A stretch of DNA of 64,000 nt from Ciona savignyi (GCA_000149265.1 CH002711.1:639933-703932), one strand, 5' to 3'. Shown: positions 22,574-34,124, counted from the first letter of the stretch. Notes: generated by a model from the sequence alone, not told the origin. Program-made: numbers and translations.

Positions 22574-25500
22574 TTAACTATCAGCAACAGAAGTATCCAT
22601 TAAATCCATGAAGCGTTTGATGGTCAGCCAGCTTCCTTCAACACCTAGTTCGCCTGCCGCGTACGCCGCCACCGCGTTCCGTTTCTTGGCGAGTAAATCT
22701 TTCCACGTTGTCGAGCTCACCGACAATTTGGCGTCGAACGAGGCGGCTGAGTTCCTCTGCATATCGACCACGCAGTTACGTATTGTGTAGCTGAACGTGT
22801 CACTGTCGGTGAAGTCAAACGCGATCGTGAACTTTTCTTCGGCGTCGCAATCTTCCGCTTTAAAACGGAACGGCAGGATGCGCATGATATCGTCCGTTCT
22901 CATTCCAGACAGGACCTGTTGCATACCCAGCGGCGACATTGATATTTTGAGGCCAGTCAGTTCCCTCGCACAGGTTAAATAGTAGTTCCGACCATTCGCG
23001 CTTTTCATCAACGTTGCCAATGCCTCCAGTGCTTCTATTTTAGCGTCCTTCGCTTTGTTATAGAGATCACTATCGGCTTGTGCGTTGTTCAAAACCATAG
23101 ACGACAGTTCAAGAGCCCATTGCACTTCGGATTGTAAGTGATAACCAGTTGTTTGTAAATTTTTCTCGGATTTCGTTAGGCTTACCCACGCCGCTTTCAG
23201 CATCTTCTGAGAACCAGACACTTCGCCAAAATCCGCGGTTAGCAAGTCTTCATAACGCTTCGCTCTGTCCTTCTTTGACAAGGGATTCAAATTAACTGGA
23301 TCGCCGTCAAACCACCCGATTAAATTATCGTACACGCCTCGTACTGACCACTCCACAGTGCCGTAAAACTCTTGCAGAAAAGGGTGCGAGGCCAGGGTAT
23401 GCGGCAACCGAACTTGACGCACAATATCATCCAATTCCCATCGCTTGTTTATGAGCCTTACGGTTTGATCATACACAAATTGGATCGCGTCACGGTAGAC
23501 TATAATAGTATCGTGAATCTTTTTCTCGCCCACCATCGGTCTTGTGTGGCTTGGTACCATAAAGAGTGGCTTCAGGCCTCGTACAATATCCAGACTACGA
23601 GCCCATTGGTGACAATCCCGAGTTGGTGTTCCACGTATTGCGTAGAGGTTCGGGAACGCCTCGTAGATGTTATCCGCAGGAAGGACAACACGCTTATCAG
23701 GGAGCCAGATTGTTGTTTGGTCGTCGGTTTCGCCGGGTGTGTGTATCAGCTGAAACGTGATACCTGAGAAACAATATTGAAAATGGTTACATTTGGAAGT
23801 AAAAGAAAAATTAGTTATGGCCTTATGCACAATCTTCGCTTTGGACTGTTTCAGCTATAACAGACTGTTATGACTCTATTAGTTTGGTAGGGTACATATG
23901 AACAGGTTCAATAGTTCTATATTCGATTAGCCACACTGCTCGATGGCGGTGAATCTTGGCAAGAAACTTAGTGTTTTTACGATCTAATCCAGTGGTTCTT
24001 AAACTTTTTCAGTCGCGCCCCCCTTGAGATTTGTGATTCATGCTCACGCCTCACCTACTCAAAAATCAAATTTACGAAAAATAGAACAATAATTTATTTG
24101 CGTGTCGATATGAATAAGACAGCGAAAATTGAACCATTAACGAATTATAGCCCAGACAAAATTGTTTTTTTAAAACTAGGTCACAGATTAAATCTATTGG
24201 ATTAGTGTTAACGAGAAATACGAAGTTTAACTGTAATTTCGAGCTGTTTTTCATCAATATGTCACTGTCATGCTCGCGCCCCCCCCCCCTTGAGAAGCTT
24301 TCACGCTCCCCAAGGGGGACGCGCCCCCCAGTTTAAGAACCACTGATCTAGTCGCATAATAAATCGTTCCAAAGTTTTGCAATTCTTAATACGATTAATC
24401 GGCAACCGGAAGCACGTGGCACTGGGATATTCATAAACAATGCTTGGCGTTTATTTCCCAGCGAATAAAGTGAGCACCCTTTCAAAATGCCTTAAAGCAC
24501 AGTTAATCTGCAATGATTAAAATAGCTGCGTTCAGCTTACCTGCTAGGTTATATGTTTGTTTATCTTGATATGTATGCGTCGTTGGTGTTACATTGTAAG
24601 AAAGATCTCTGTCGACCATTAATCTATATCCAATCCCTGCGTTGATAGTTTCTTTCCCATGGTTTAGGAATGTACCGAACTGCCTACTGCCTTGTACAAA
24701 TGCGTACTGACTCGTGGTATCTGTAAATAAGAAAATAAATCGAATTGATCGGGATATTTAACGGTATAAAGTAACTCACAGAATCGGGTAAGTTCAAAGA
24801 GAAATGTTGAATGGGTGTAGACGTTCACAGATGGGTTGCCTGATTCGGCTGCTTGCTCGATCAGCCCATGAGTTCCCATCATATGATCTGCATGTAAAAA
24901 ATTGCCCAAGACTTATGGTGATTTTGTACAGTTTTTCCAGCTGCTTTTTTTATAAATTTCTTTGGATTTTTCGTAACATGCTCTCCTCTGACCACTGTTG
25001 TTTTGCCGTTTTTCCCACTTGCCTTTTGCTATAGGGGAAGAGTGGGTAAAATGGGCCCTTTAGTTGCAAATCGGATTTTTTACTAATATAAAGCCCGCTG
25101 GATTTAAGTTTTTCATGTGGTGTCACCTAATACCAAAGTCTTCACACATAACATGTTAACTTTCTAATAATTTTTGTTAAATATATTTTATTAACAAAGA
25201 AAAATATTTCGTTAGTGGCCCATTTTAGACAAGGGTGTAGTCTAAAATGGGCCCCGGCCCGTTTTCGATATTAACATTTCGTTAGATAACAGTATCAATA
25301 TTCGCTTCCCATATAAACAATGTAATTACTTTTCTTTTTATGATGTAGTTTTTTTTTTTAATTTAACACTTTGGATTACTGCAATTACTTTTTATTTAAT
25401 ACCCAGTTACTAGTATACTAATGCAATAACACCTTGCTACTTTAGTGGAAGCATAACTATTAATTCATGTTATTATTAACATTTAGAAAACCCGTTTAGT

Positions 25501-27559
25501 TTATTGTGAAACACATAATATGACTGTTAGTGCTAAGTCTAGCCCTTTAGTACGGTTAATGCTAAGTCTAGCCCCGTTAGTTACCAAATGACTACAGGGG
25601 GGGCCCATATTAGACAGGTGCCAACATACGACTTAAAATCTCTATAAAAAATTCTTTAAAAAAGAAGTTTTATTACTACCAGTAAAAGTAGGTCTAGGCT
25701 ATATAGTTCTATTTAACTACAGTAAAAGTTATTTTAGTATTTGATCTTTTCTATTATATATTAGCAGAAAACAAAAATTGCAAATTTAGATTCAGACCTT
25801 CTCAAACCGAAATAACTACAGAAAACATTGAGTTTGGTGATTTCACGCTCAAACTTCGGTTTGGAGATTCCATAATTTGATATACTGACAATGGTTCTTG
25901 TAGCAAATTTTATTCTTCAAAATAAATTGAGAAATGGAGGGGGCCCATTTTACCCAGGTGGCCCATTTTACCCACTATTCCCCTATTTTAAGTGTGTTTA
26001 TTTAAAGCTTTTTTTTTAAAAGAAAAACAAAAATAAACAAAACTACTAAGATATGTTTAACTACTGCCCAGTCAGGTGTCTGGTGCTATTGCAGTGGTAT
26101 TTTATGCTGAAATTATTCCTATAGATTTTGTTCCACCAATTTATTAACTTAGATCAAGCAACTCTCACGAAGTGCTTTTGCTTTGCCCAAGGACTCAACC
26201 GACTAGTGACTGGTTTTGTACCAAAAACCGTTTATGCCCGAATTGATTTGTTAAAGAACCGATGCGTAGGCCTATAACTAGTTTTAAACCGTTGCCGATC
26301 TCAAAAAGTGCAATTAATCCACTGCAACAGGCCGCAGCCTATATCTGCCATGTGATAAAGCCTCCGCAAGTATACTAATAATATTTGTGCCTATCTCTTA
26401 ATGCAATTGTAGGGAACACATTTTTCTTGCAAACGTATATTTTTTCGTGACCAACGGCCATTACAAATTCCATACAAGCTGTTTAATTGTAGGAAAACAC
26501 ATCGACCATTATTTTCTGGGTCTAACTCCGTGCGGGCTGAATTTTTGTCTTTTAATGTCTTCTTAGTAAGTTAGTCATATTACCTGCATGAAAATGTGTC
26601 ATAATGATGCCCTTCAATGGCTTTTGGGTTATCTTCCGAAACTCGGCCATCGCCTCCAACGCTGAGTCTTTGCTTTCAGTTGTGTCAACTATAATAATAC
26701 CGTCCGTTCCTACATAAAAAGTGAGTGACTTCGCAAAAGAGAGAATCGTAAAACATCATCTTATAAGCTGACATATATAGATATCTTTATTGTTAATATA
26801 ATGTATCATATATAAAAATAAATGTACAATTTACATTGGATTATTAAGTGTATGTACATCATAATTATATTAAATGGGTATAACTTAGATTAAAGCAGTT
26901 TATTTTTCGATTTTTTATTCACGTTGAATCGATGAATGGATGTATCATTTGTATCCTGATCCGTGGAGAAATCACGTTGAAGGATTTATCCATGGTAACT
27001 GTCTGATAAATCGCTAATGGTCCAGTTGCCCAAGCTATCGCATTGTGTTTTATATTAATAAGAGTACGATAATGTGGTATTAGTTCAACCCAATATTTCA
27101 CTATGTTCAGGCGTTCCCTACCATACATCCATGTTCGATCTAACCACCGTTCGGTTGAAAGCGATGCACAAAACCACGGGGCTACTCGCCCGGACATTAA
27201 GAAATATTTATCAGTATTAAGGAAGTAGAAAACAACCTAACGAGCGCTGTCAAACGTCGCTAACGTAACAATGTAGAAAATGATTGATGCTAGATAAACG
27301 CACAGGTACTATAATCACTCATACCTTCCAGCATTATCATGTTCGCGATTGCATATCCAATGGCAACGTATACGCCATCGGTTACTTTCTCAACTCGACG
27401 CACGTTAAATTTGTCGGAATGAGCTTTTAATTCGTCTTGGGCCTCGATCGCTGTAGCAACACGAGATTCTTGGTTGGCATTTCGTTTGACTCCAAGCTTG
27501 TTTTTGGTATAGTAAGCCACTGCTATTACAGCAATCGTAACGAACAGTTTGTTTGCCAT
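22574..27559 (-). CDS. alkylsulfatase-like metallo-beta-lactamase-fold hydrolase, copy A
   Basis: Minus-strand exons 27325-27559, 26584-26709, 24780-24887, 24541-24720 and 22574-23763 join in phase (all introns phase 1) to 612 residues. Order of parts: a hydrophobic N-terminal segment (about residues 4-17, signal anchor or signal peptide); the zinc motif THFHADH (H117, H119, D121, H122); HTPGETDDQ (224-232); PADN (D247); NLYAIRG; SHTRPMVG (H289). Then comes the alkylsulfatase dimerisation region with VYRDAIQFVYDQTVRLINK and WFDGDPVNLNPLSKKDRAKR, and a C-terminal SCP2-like sterol-carrier domain. The layout matches bacterial SdsA1 and yeast BDS1, which cleave primary alkyl sulfates such as SDS to alcohol and sulfate. 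The substrate here is unknown. Where SdsA1 uses two glutamates as ligands, this protein appears to have Q232 and D247 in alignment by eye. Confidence 0.92.
23990..24345. mobile_element. hAT-type MITE with 8-bp target site duplication
   Basis: A 356-bp element with terminal inverted repeats CAGTGGTTCTTAAAC...GTTTAAGAACCACTG, extended imperfectly inward through C-rich arms (GCGCCCCCCTTGAG, CAAGGGGGACGCGCCCCCC). It is flanked by ATCTAATC (23982-23989) and ATCTAGTC (24346-24353), an 8-bp duplication with one mismatch. The CAGTGGTTCT start and 8-bp duplication are typical of hAT/Charlie elements. It is non-coding and lies in the fourth intron of alkylsulfatase-like gene A. Confidence 0.88.
25034..25983. 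mobile_element. 950-bp terminal-inverted-repeat element flanked by TA
   Basis: Left end GGGGAAGAGTGGGTAAAATG and right end, read on the other strand, GGGGAATAGTGGGTAAAATG are near-perfect inverted repeats continuing into GGGCC. TA lies just outside both ends (25032-25033 and 25984-25985), as expected for a Tc1/mariner-like target duplication. Inside are further copies of a GGGCCCATTTTA/TAAAATGGGCCC motif near 25220-25255, 25605 and 25955. No transposase frame is present, so this is a non-autonomous element. It sits in the second intron of alkylsulfatase-like gene A. Confidence 0.8.
26160..26230 (-). repeat. tRNA-like SINE fragment
   Basis: Read on the minus strand it gives ACCAGTCACTAGTCGGTTGA and nearby GCAAAGCAAAAGCACTTCG, matching the middle of the copies at 41935-42085 and 36545-36650. 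It lies just beyond the right end of the 950-bp inverted-repeat element. Confidence 0.45.
26919..27242 (-). other. unexplained open frame inside intron 1 of gene A
   Basis: About 107 codons are open on the minus strand, with an in-frame ATG at 27197. The composition looks protein-like (SGRVAPWFCASLSTERWLD, then HNAIAWATGPLAIYQTV). The WATGPLAI stretch faintly recalls family-32 glycosyltransferases, but I cannot confirm it. A CGTTAG just upstream could be a splice acceptor. It may be an exon of a nested gene, a pseudogene fragment or chance. Confidence 0.25.
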
Positions 27560-28337
27560 TGCATCTATAATCTACGTACCGGTGACGCAGAATAAACACA
27601 TTCAAGCTAGTGGGCTGCTTGGAGAATAACAAATTTTAACAATGTTCAAACTTACTGTAAACTCTGGGTAGTTTCATTTCTTTTACCTGTAGCTGCGGCT
27701 GTTTACTTCTTGTATTAGGCTGGTATAATAAAACGGACTGCTCCGGACAGAGATACAAGATTAACACGTGCTTACTAAGCCATTCGTTATATGTGTGTGA
27801 TCATTCAGGCGAAGCAAGTTGAAATTTGACCGTTTCCTACGCTTAATTTGCTGCTTCTTTAGCTAGGTTGGTTACTATGTCAATTATTTGCGCTATTCAA
27901 CACAAACTCCCTTCTTCGCTGCAACTAGTCATGTAAAAATAGACCGGTTCGATAAGGAAATCGACTGCCACTACTCAAGTGGAACGAGTGAAACAGCACA
28001 GCACAAATAAACTCACAGTTCACCGCTGAACAACTAAAACCTCTGTACACTCTTGGTGCATAGTTCATCTCTCTAATTATTCATTTAATTATTAACAGAA
28101 ACCTGTCGCCGGCGCAATGTACAATGAAAGTTTGTGCGTTCAGACGTGACTTGAGTTGCCAACACATGATTGAACTTAGTATATAATGTGCAGCTGCAGA
28201 AATGCTACACTTATTTCTAGGAAGACGACTACAAATTTGTATAAAAAAAACATATTAGCGTATATGCCTTCTTTAATCAAAAAATTGTTTTGCAGAACGT
28301 TATAAATAATTAATTATTTTGGCAGATTGAATCGAAT
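27560..28337. promoter_or_regulatory. divergent promoter of the two alkylsulfatase-like genes
   Basis: The two start codons face outward with 778 bases between them. The region must hold 5' UTRs and promoters of both genes unless upstream non-coding exons exist. No TATA box or known operator could be assigned with confidence. Shared or coupled expression is inferred from the layout. Confidence 0.5.
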
Positions 28338-31001
28338 ATGTCTACTTTAGCCAAGTTAGGCGTCCTTGCGATAATAGTAGCGATCGCGTACCATGTGTTC
28401 TTCAAACCAGCGCCAGTAAAAATAACACAGTATGGAGATACCAGTGTTAAGGAAGACCCAAGTTTCAGCATGTTTCAAGGAAATGCAAGGGTTATTAAAG
28501 TTACTGAGGGAGTGTACGTTGCAAGACAATTTTCGCTGGCAAACATGGCAATGATAGAAGGTAGGGATGTACCAATATGTAATTAATTTATTCGTCAATC
28601 CACGATCCCGCAGTACCAAAACTATTTTACCATGTTTTATATAACAGTATTAGTTTTTTGTTATTTAGTATCCAAATGGAAAATATGAGACGACCTACAA
28701 GAGAATTTCACTCTTTTATTCTTTATTTTTATAGATCATGAAAATGAAATATCGAAAGGAAGCAAGTTTTACATAACTATTACTCCCATGTGATAGTGTT
28801 ACTATTTTCCACAACTATTATTTCACAACTACCTTTTTAAAATAATAAACATGGATGGCTGGAATTAGCTTATAAAAACTCTGTCATGGCTAAAATTCAG
28901 TTAGTTGCACGGTGACAATAAATTCCATTAAACCTTTCTGTTTCAGGCAGTGATGGAATAATCATCATCGACTCAACAGCTAGTTCAGACTCCGCTTTAA
29001 AAGTTCTTGAAGCTTTTCGCAACATAACTGACAAACCAATAAAAGCAATTATTCTAACTCATTTTCATCCCGGTATGATTATTTTATTACGGTTTGACAT
29101 GTAGATAAAAATGTAAACTAAACCTATTTTGTAGATCATATTTCTGGACTCAACTCTATTTTGCAAAGCACGAACGACCACATAGATGTTTACTCCCACC
29201 TATTGACGAAAGAAGAGTTGTCAAAATCCCGTAAGCAATATTCTGTCTTCATAAATACACACTTTTCCGTACGAATATCCCATTTACATATTCTTTCAGT
29301 TGTCACCAAGCAAGGGACTGCAAAACGAACTGCCCGCCAATTTGGAATGCTGTTACCGTCAACCGTGCTACCGGATATTATGTTCACCGCTGTGCATCCA
29401 ACGTATACATATGAAGAACAACTGACAGTACATATTGCAGGTAGGCCGAATGTGATAGACTTTTACGATTGATTATTGTGCAAGAGGGGATAACTTAAGC
29501 GCAGCAGAAACGAGATATTTTATTTATATCTAATACACAATAGACAAGCTCAAAACATAATTATTGGTGGTTTTCACTAATATTTTTCAACCAGCTAAAA
29601 AAATTTAAAATGGTTGCCAACTCGGTCTAGATCTGCCCGAATATTGGGTTGGTAACTCCAGGACCAAAAGGTTACTGCTTGAAAAACACCATGTATAAAA
29701 TATACAACTCGTAGTTAGATATCTTGGCAATAACCTTATTCTGATTACAATAAACATAAAGTGTCCAAAATTATTAAAATACCTGGTGGCGTTCCTATCA
29801 CGTTCTCTTTTTCAATGTAGGTATTAAAGTAGAGCTGATACACACACCTGGAGAGACTGAAGATCACACCAGCATCTTTCTTCCTGAAAAGAATGTCCTG
29901 TTCCCTGGTGACAACCTGTACGAAAGTTTCCCGAACATTTATCCTGTTCGCGGCGAGATACGAGACGTGAAGCAGTGGATCAGTAGTTTGGATCACGTGC
30001 GGTATCTAAATGTGACCTACTTGGCGCCCTCACATATCACCCCCGTGATCGGAAAGGAAGAAGTGTGGAATGCGCTTACGACCTACCGCGACGCGATGCA
30101 GTTCGTGTACGACCAGACCATACGGTGCATGAATAAGCAAATGCATTTGGACGATATTGTTAGGACTGTCAAGCTACCGTCGAAATTGCACGGGAATAAA
30201 AATCTCCGACAGTCGTACGGCACGGTTGAGTGGTCGGTGCGGAGCATTTACGGCCAACAAGTTGGCTGGTTTACTTCCTATCCTGAGGATCTGACCCCGC
30301 TGTCTGCGCTGGAGAGAGCGGAGAAGTTTAACGAACTGCTTGCGATGGGAGGACAAAATAGCGTCGACAAAATGATCCAAAGCGCTGAGAAGAATTTGGA
30401 TGTCTCAGAAAGACACTTTCAGGAGACTGGGTTCTACCCATACTTGGAAGCGCAGTGGGCGTTGGAAATTTCGGCGATGGCGTTGCGGCTTTCAGAAGCG
30501 GGCGGGAATGCACGCGACAGGGCCACGGCGACGAAAATCAAAGCTTTACAGCGGAAAGCAAAAGGAACGTCCAACTGGACGGCAAAGAACTACTACTTAT
30601 CCTGCGTTGCTGAGCTTGACGGAACAGCGCGGGTTTTAGACACTACTGATGCAAAGAACTCAATGCTTTCAACGGTTTACATAGAAGATATGATGGCCCT
30701 GTTCCCACGTCGATTTAAAGCTGAGGAATGCGACCCTGAATTGCTCTTGTCCGTCGGTTTTTATTTCTCAGACCTGGAACAGGATTTCGTGTACCTAGTG
30801 CGAAACTGCGTGGTGGAAATGATCCAGAAAAAGGACCGTATCCCGGAGACGCTTGACGCGAAGGCAACGATGACGTCAGAGGTTTGGAGGGATTTGGCGA
30901 AAAATACAAGAAGCGGCGTCGGAGCTTACATGTCCGGAGACCTTGTGGTAGAAGGAAGTATGATGAGCTTTCAATCTTTTTTTGGATTGTTTGATAATTA
31001 A
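28338..31001 (+). CDS. alkylsulfatase-like metallo-beta-lactamase-fold hydrolase, copy B
   Basis: Exons 28338-28560, 28947-29072, 29135-29230, 29300-29440 and 29821-31001 (TAA) join in phase to 588 residues. An N-terminal hydrophobic stretch (about residues 5-22) suggests a membrane anchor or signal peptide. The zinc motif is THFHPDH (H113, H115, D117, H118). It is followed by HTPGETEDH (203-211), PGDN (D226), NIYPVRG and SHITPVIG (H267), then a dimerisation region (TYRDAMQFVYDQTIRCMNK, WFTSYPEDLTPLSALERAEK) and a C-terminal SCP2-like domain. Intron positions and phases match copy A. Exon 2 is 126 bases in both, while exons 3 and 4 are shorter here (96 and 141 against 108 and 180). The two are therefore diverged duplicates. 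Position 211 is His here but Gln in copy A. Substrate unknown; hydrolysis of an alkyl or steroid sulfate is inference. Confidence 0.92.
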
Positions 31002-31250
31002 TTGTTGCTGAATGGACTCTAAAATAGAGTACAAACAATAACTGTCCACTTGTTTAATTAGTATACCGCATTTCCCGCACATTTTCACCGCGTAATTACT
31101 GTGATATTCACAAGCATTCCATGCCAATGTTTCATTCTTAGTCAGCTTTTGTATTTTAAGTCTGGTTAAAAAACGGTTTTGTAAGTTACTACAGTTTGAT
31201 TCGCCAATTCGCCTTTTTGTAATTCTGTATTTGCTTCACGGTCTAATGTG

Positions 31251-31256
31251 AATAAA
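31251..31256 (+). terminator. candidate polyadenylation signal of alkylsulfatase-like gene B
   Basis: AATAAA 249 bases after the stop codon and about 300 bases before the tetraspanin start codon. Confidence 0.45.
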
Positions 31257-31556
31257 ATATGCATACTTGGTAAAAGCAAGCAGCTAGTTTCATGGATTTA
31301 TACAAAAGGGAGTGTTTTTTTATTACCTCGAATGTGCCCTTCGAAAACACGGCGCATATCAATTTTATAGGATTCTATACACAGTCATAGCCCCGGGCAT
31401 TTGACTTTTGCCTACCGATGACGACACACAGCTCATAATACGTCTATTACGCAGATGTAAGTCTACCAAATCAGCTTTATTTAGCACATTCTGTAGTTCA
31501 ACATGAGTTAGTTTTATAGGAGTAACAAAAGTATTAGGTACATTGCTTCATACAGA

Positions 31557-33871
31557 ATGGGGAAAAGACTATTCAACTACCTGGTGGTGACGTTCAATTT
31601 ATTAAGCTTTGTAAGTAAAACGGTTGCCGAATATAGTGTTTGAAGAAATTGTGTGTATCGGTAAAGATTAGAATATAAACGATTGTGTGAAGTGCAGGCC
31701 TATTATTCATGGTGTCAAGATATCCTCATCCACTATAGCAAAATAATATTATTACTTTTTTATTTGAATGAGGTACAGATTGCGCTTTAGAAGTAGCGGG
31801 TGTTTTTTTTCTATATTGTGTTCGATATCCTTATTCAAATAGAAATTGAAGTTTTTACAATTGATTACATTAATTCACCTTTAAACGTAACGAGATTCCT
31901 ACTGTACTTACAGCTCTTTGGTGCCGCAGTGCTCGGCCTTGGAATATGGGCTTCCATTCAAAGTGGGGGGTTGCGTAACATAGTTGATGAAGTTATGTTC
32001 GCTGGGATATATATCCTAATAGCGTGTGGCGCGCTGGTCATGTTGCTGGCTTTCTTTGGTTGTTATGCGTCAGTAGCAGAAAGCAAACCAGCGATTGTGG
32101 TGGTAAGTGATCCATAGCATTTCAGCAACTTGGAATTATACGTTGACTATACATTGGATTAGATATTATATGACATTTTTTATACTTATTTGGGACAACT
32201 GCAGCAGAAATTGTCAGTTTACCTGGTTCCCGCAGACGGGTTGTAATAGCTATTGCAATGTGTTGTATCTTATTAGCACCTAGCAAGACATCTAAATTTC
32301 CAAAATCAAACATTTGCCAGGACAGGACATTGGTTTTCTCCCCCCGGCCAAAGCCAAACTCATTGTCACACGATATTTATGCTTTCCTGGGTATCCAACG
32401 AAAACACAAAAATAAAAAGTAAAATTCCGTATTATACGCAATAATAAAGCTATGGCAATAGTAAAACCTCCACATTAAAGGCCTACTTTATACATTTCAC
32501 ACCTCAGTACTGTACTGCGCTTTTGGTTGCTGTTGGACTCGAGGTGGTTGGCTGTGTGATTCTGTTTGCATACTACGATGCATCTAGAAACAGACTCACT
32601 GATTCATATTCGACAAAGTATGGAATTGACGACAAAGTTACGAAAATATGGGACGACGCTCAGATTAAGGTATGAAAATACAGCTTCATGTGATTGTAGG
32701 ATGGAATTTGATGTTCTTGTTCGTAAACTACAAAACTTAACAAACTATTAACTTGTGTTATCCTCCTAGTGTTGCAAAGGGGATCCATTAAAGCTTGATC
32801 AGCGATTTCAACTAAACATTTGTCATCCTACGCAATACTGCTCATTTTAAAACCGGATTACCCATGCTTATACCGTGGCTGCAATCTTTAAGTATTTTAT
32901 ATTTACATATCGTGCATCAAATTCAATATTCACCTAGGGTAAATGCTGTGGTCGGGAGTACCCATCTGATTGGGACAGTTCCTTCTACTATCGAGCCAAC
33001 AAAACCTACCCAGACTCGTGTTGTGTGCGAAACGATTCAGCTGATATTCTTGACCTGGTCAGGTGTTATAACGGAGAGCATGAATTCATCTATACTCAGG
33101 TGAACTAAATACATTTAATGGTAAAACGTTTGATATTTATTTTTATTTTATTATATGTGTGGGCACGGCAGTAAAACAGGGGCAATTGTCAGGTTACATG
33201 CATTGCACCTGTCTGACCACATTCGATCTTATTTCCCCTGACAATGCGGCCGGGGCAGCAAACACAGGTGATAATGGGTTCGCTTCCTACAGCCGCCTAG
33301 TAGTGGTTTTGCATCTTCTTTAGTTATTTTTTCAGGGTAACACTGGCGACCAGTATTATTGATGGACGCTTTATTTATAGCTAATAATTAGAAGTTGCCC
33401 AAATTAAAAAAGCCTGTATTGACATCATGACTTATTACTCTCAGTTAAAATGTCTTCCCCTTTTCGTCATACATGATTTGTGCATGTAATAATACACCAC
33501 TTTCATCTTTTAATGAAATTTTATCTATCTGTAGGGATGCGAAGGTTTGTTAAAACTGTATTACTACGCCATTGCCGGCACCACGATTCCGGCAGTAATG
33601 TTCCAGGTATGTAACATAAATCACATGACCGCATTTTTTGTTGTAGATCTTTCTTTGCCGTGATTTTAGAGTTCATTTCTACTATGGTAGTCTCCCTGGG
33701 CATTTCATATAGACAGTCCGCCGTAAAGAAAAAATTGAGTGACATGAGATTAGATTATGCCGGGCGTAACACACAGATAAGTTGGAAATGAATTGTTTAA
33801 CCGTGCGTGTATTTTCTTTTCAGTTAATTTCGGTGGCGATCATCGCTTGCCTGTACCAGCATATTTACTGA
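31557..33871 (+). CDS. tetraspanin
   Basis: Exons 31557-31610, 31914-32102, 32508-32669, 32938-33099, 33535-33606 and 33824-33871 (TGA) join with every intron in phase 0, giving 228 residues. Four membrane segments are seen: NYLVVTFNLLSF with LFGAAVLGLGIWASI; AGIYILIACGALVMLLAFFG; TALLVAVGLEVVGCVILFAYY; and YYAIAGTTIPAVMFQ with LISVAIIACLY. The large extracellular loop has the signature CCG, then PDSCC, a lone RC and GC, six cysteines in all. This is the pattern of tetraspanins with three loop disulfides (CD9/CD63/CD151-like group). Tetraspanins organise membrane microdomains with integrins and other partners. No closer orthologue could be named. It starts with the usual MGKRLFNYLVV-type N-terminus, about 555 bases after gene B. 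Confidence 0.93.
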
Positions 33872-34124
33872 GAAGATACACGGGCGAAAAGAAGACAGGC
33901 GAATACCGTCGCGTCTTGTGGACTTATATTGTGTAAAATCATTATCCTCAAAATGCTCTTGTACAAAAGCTCAACTATACCATTTAATAAGAAGTCAACA
34001 CATAAAAGCTCGTGTTGTAAAATGTAAATCTAGGTCAAAATATGTTTTGTTCTTTTAATAGGAAAAAATAATACTGTTGCAAACAAAGTAGGTAAACCAA
34101 GCCAACAAAAGCTAATATAGTTTC

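Noticed and set aside
23372..23767. 131-codon plus-strand open frame
   Set aside because: Antisense to the last exon of alkylsulfatase-like gene A; no family resemblance.
24280..24320. C-run followed by G-run as a G-quadruplex or regulatory hairpin
   Set aside because: The runs are explained as subterminal arms of the hAT-type MITE ends.
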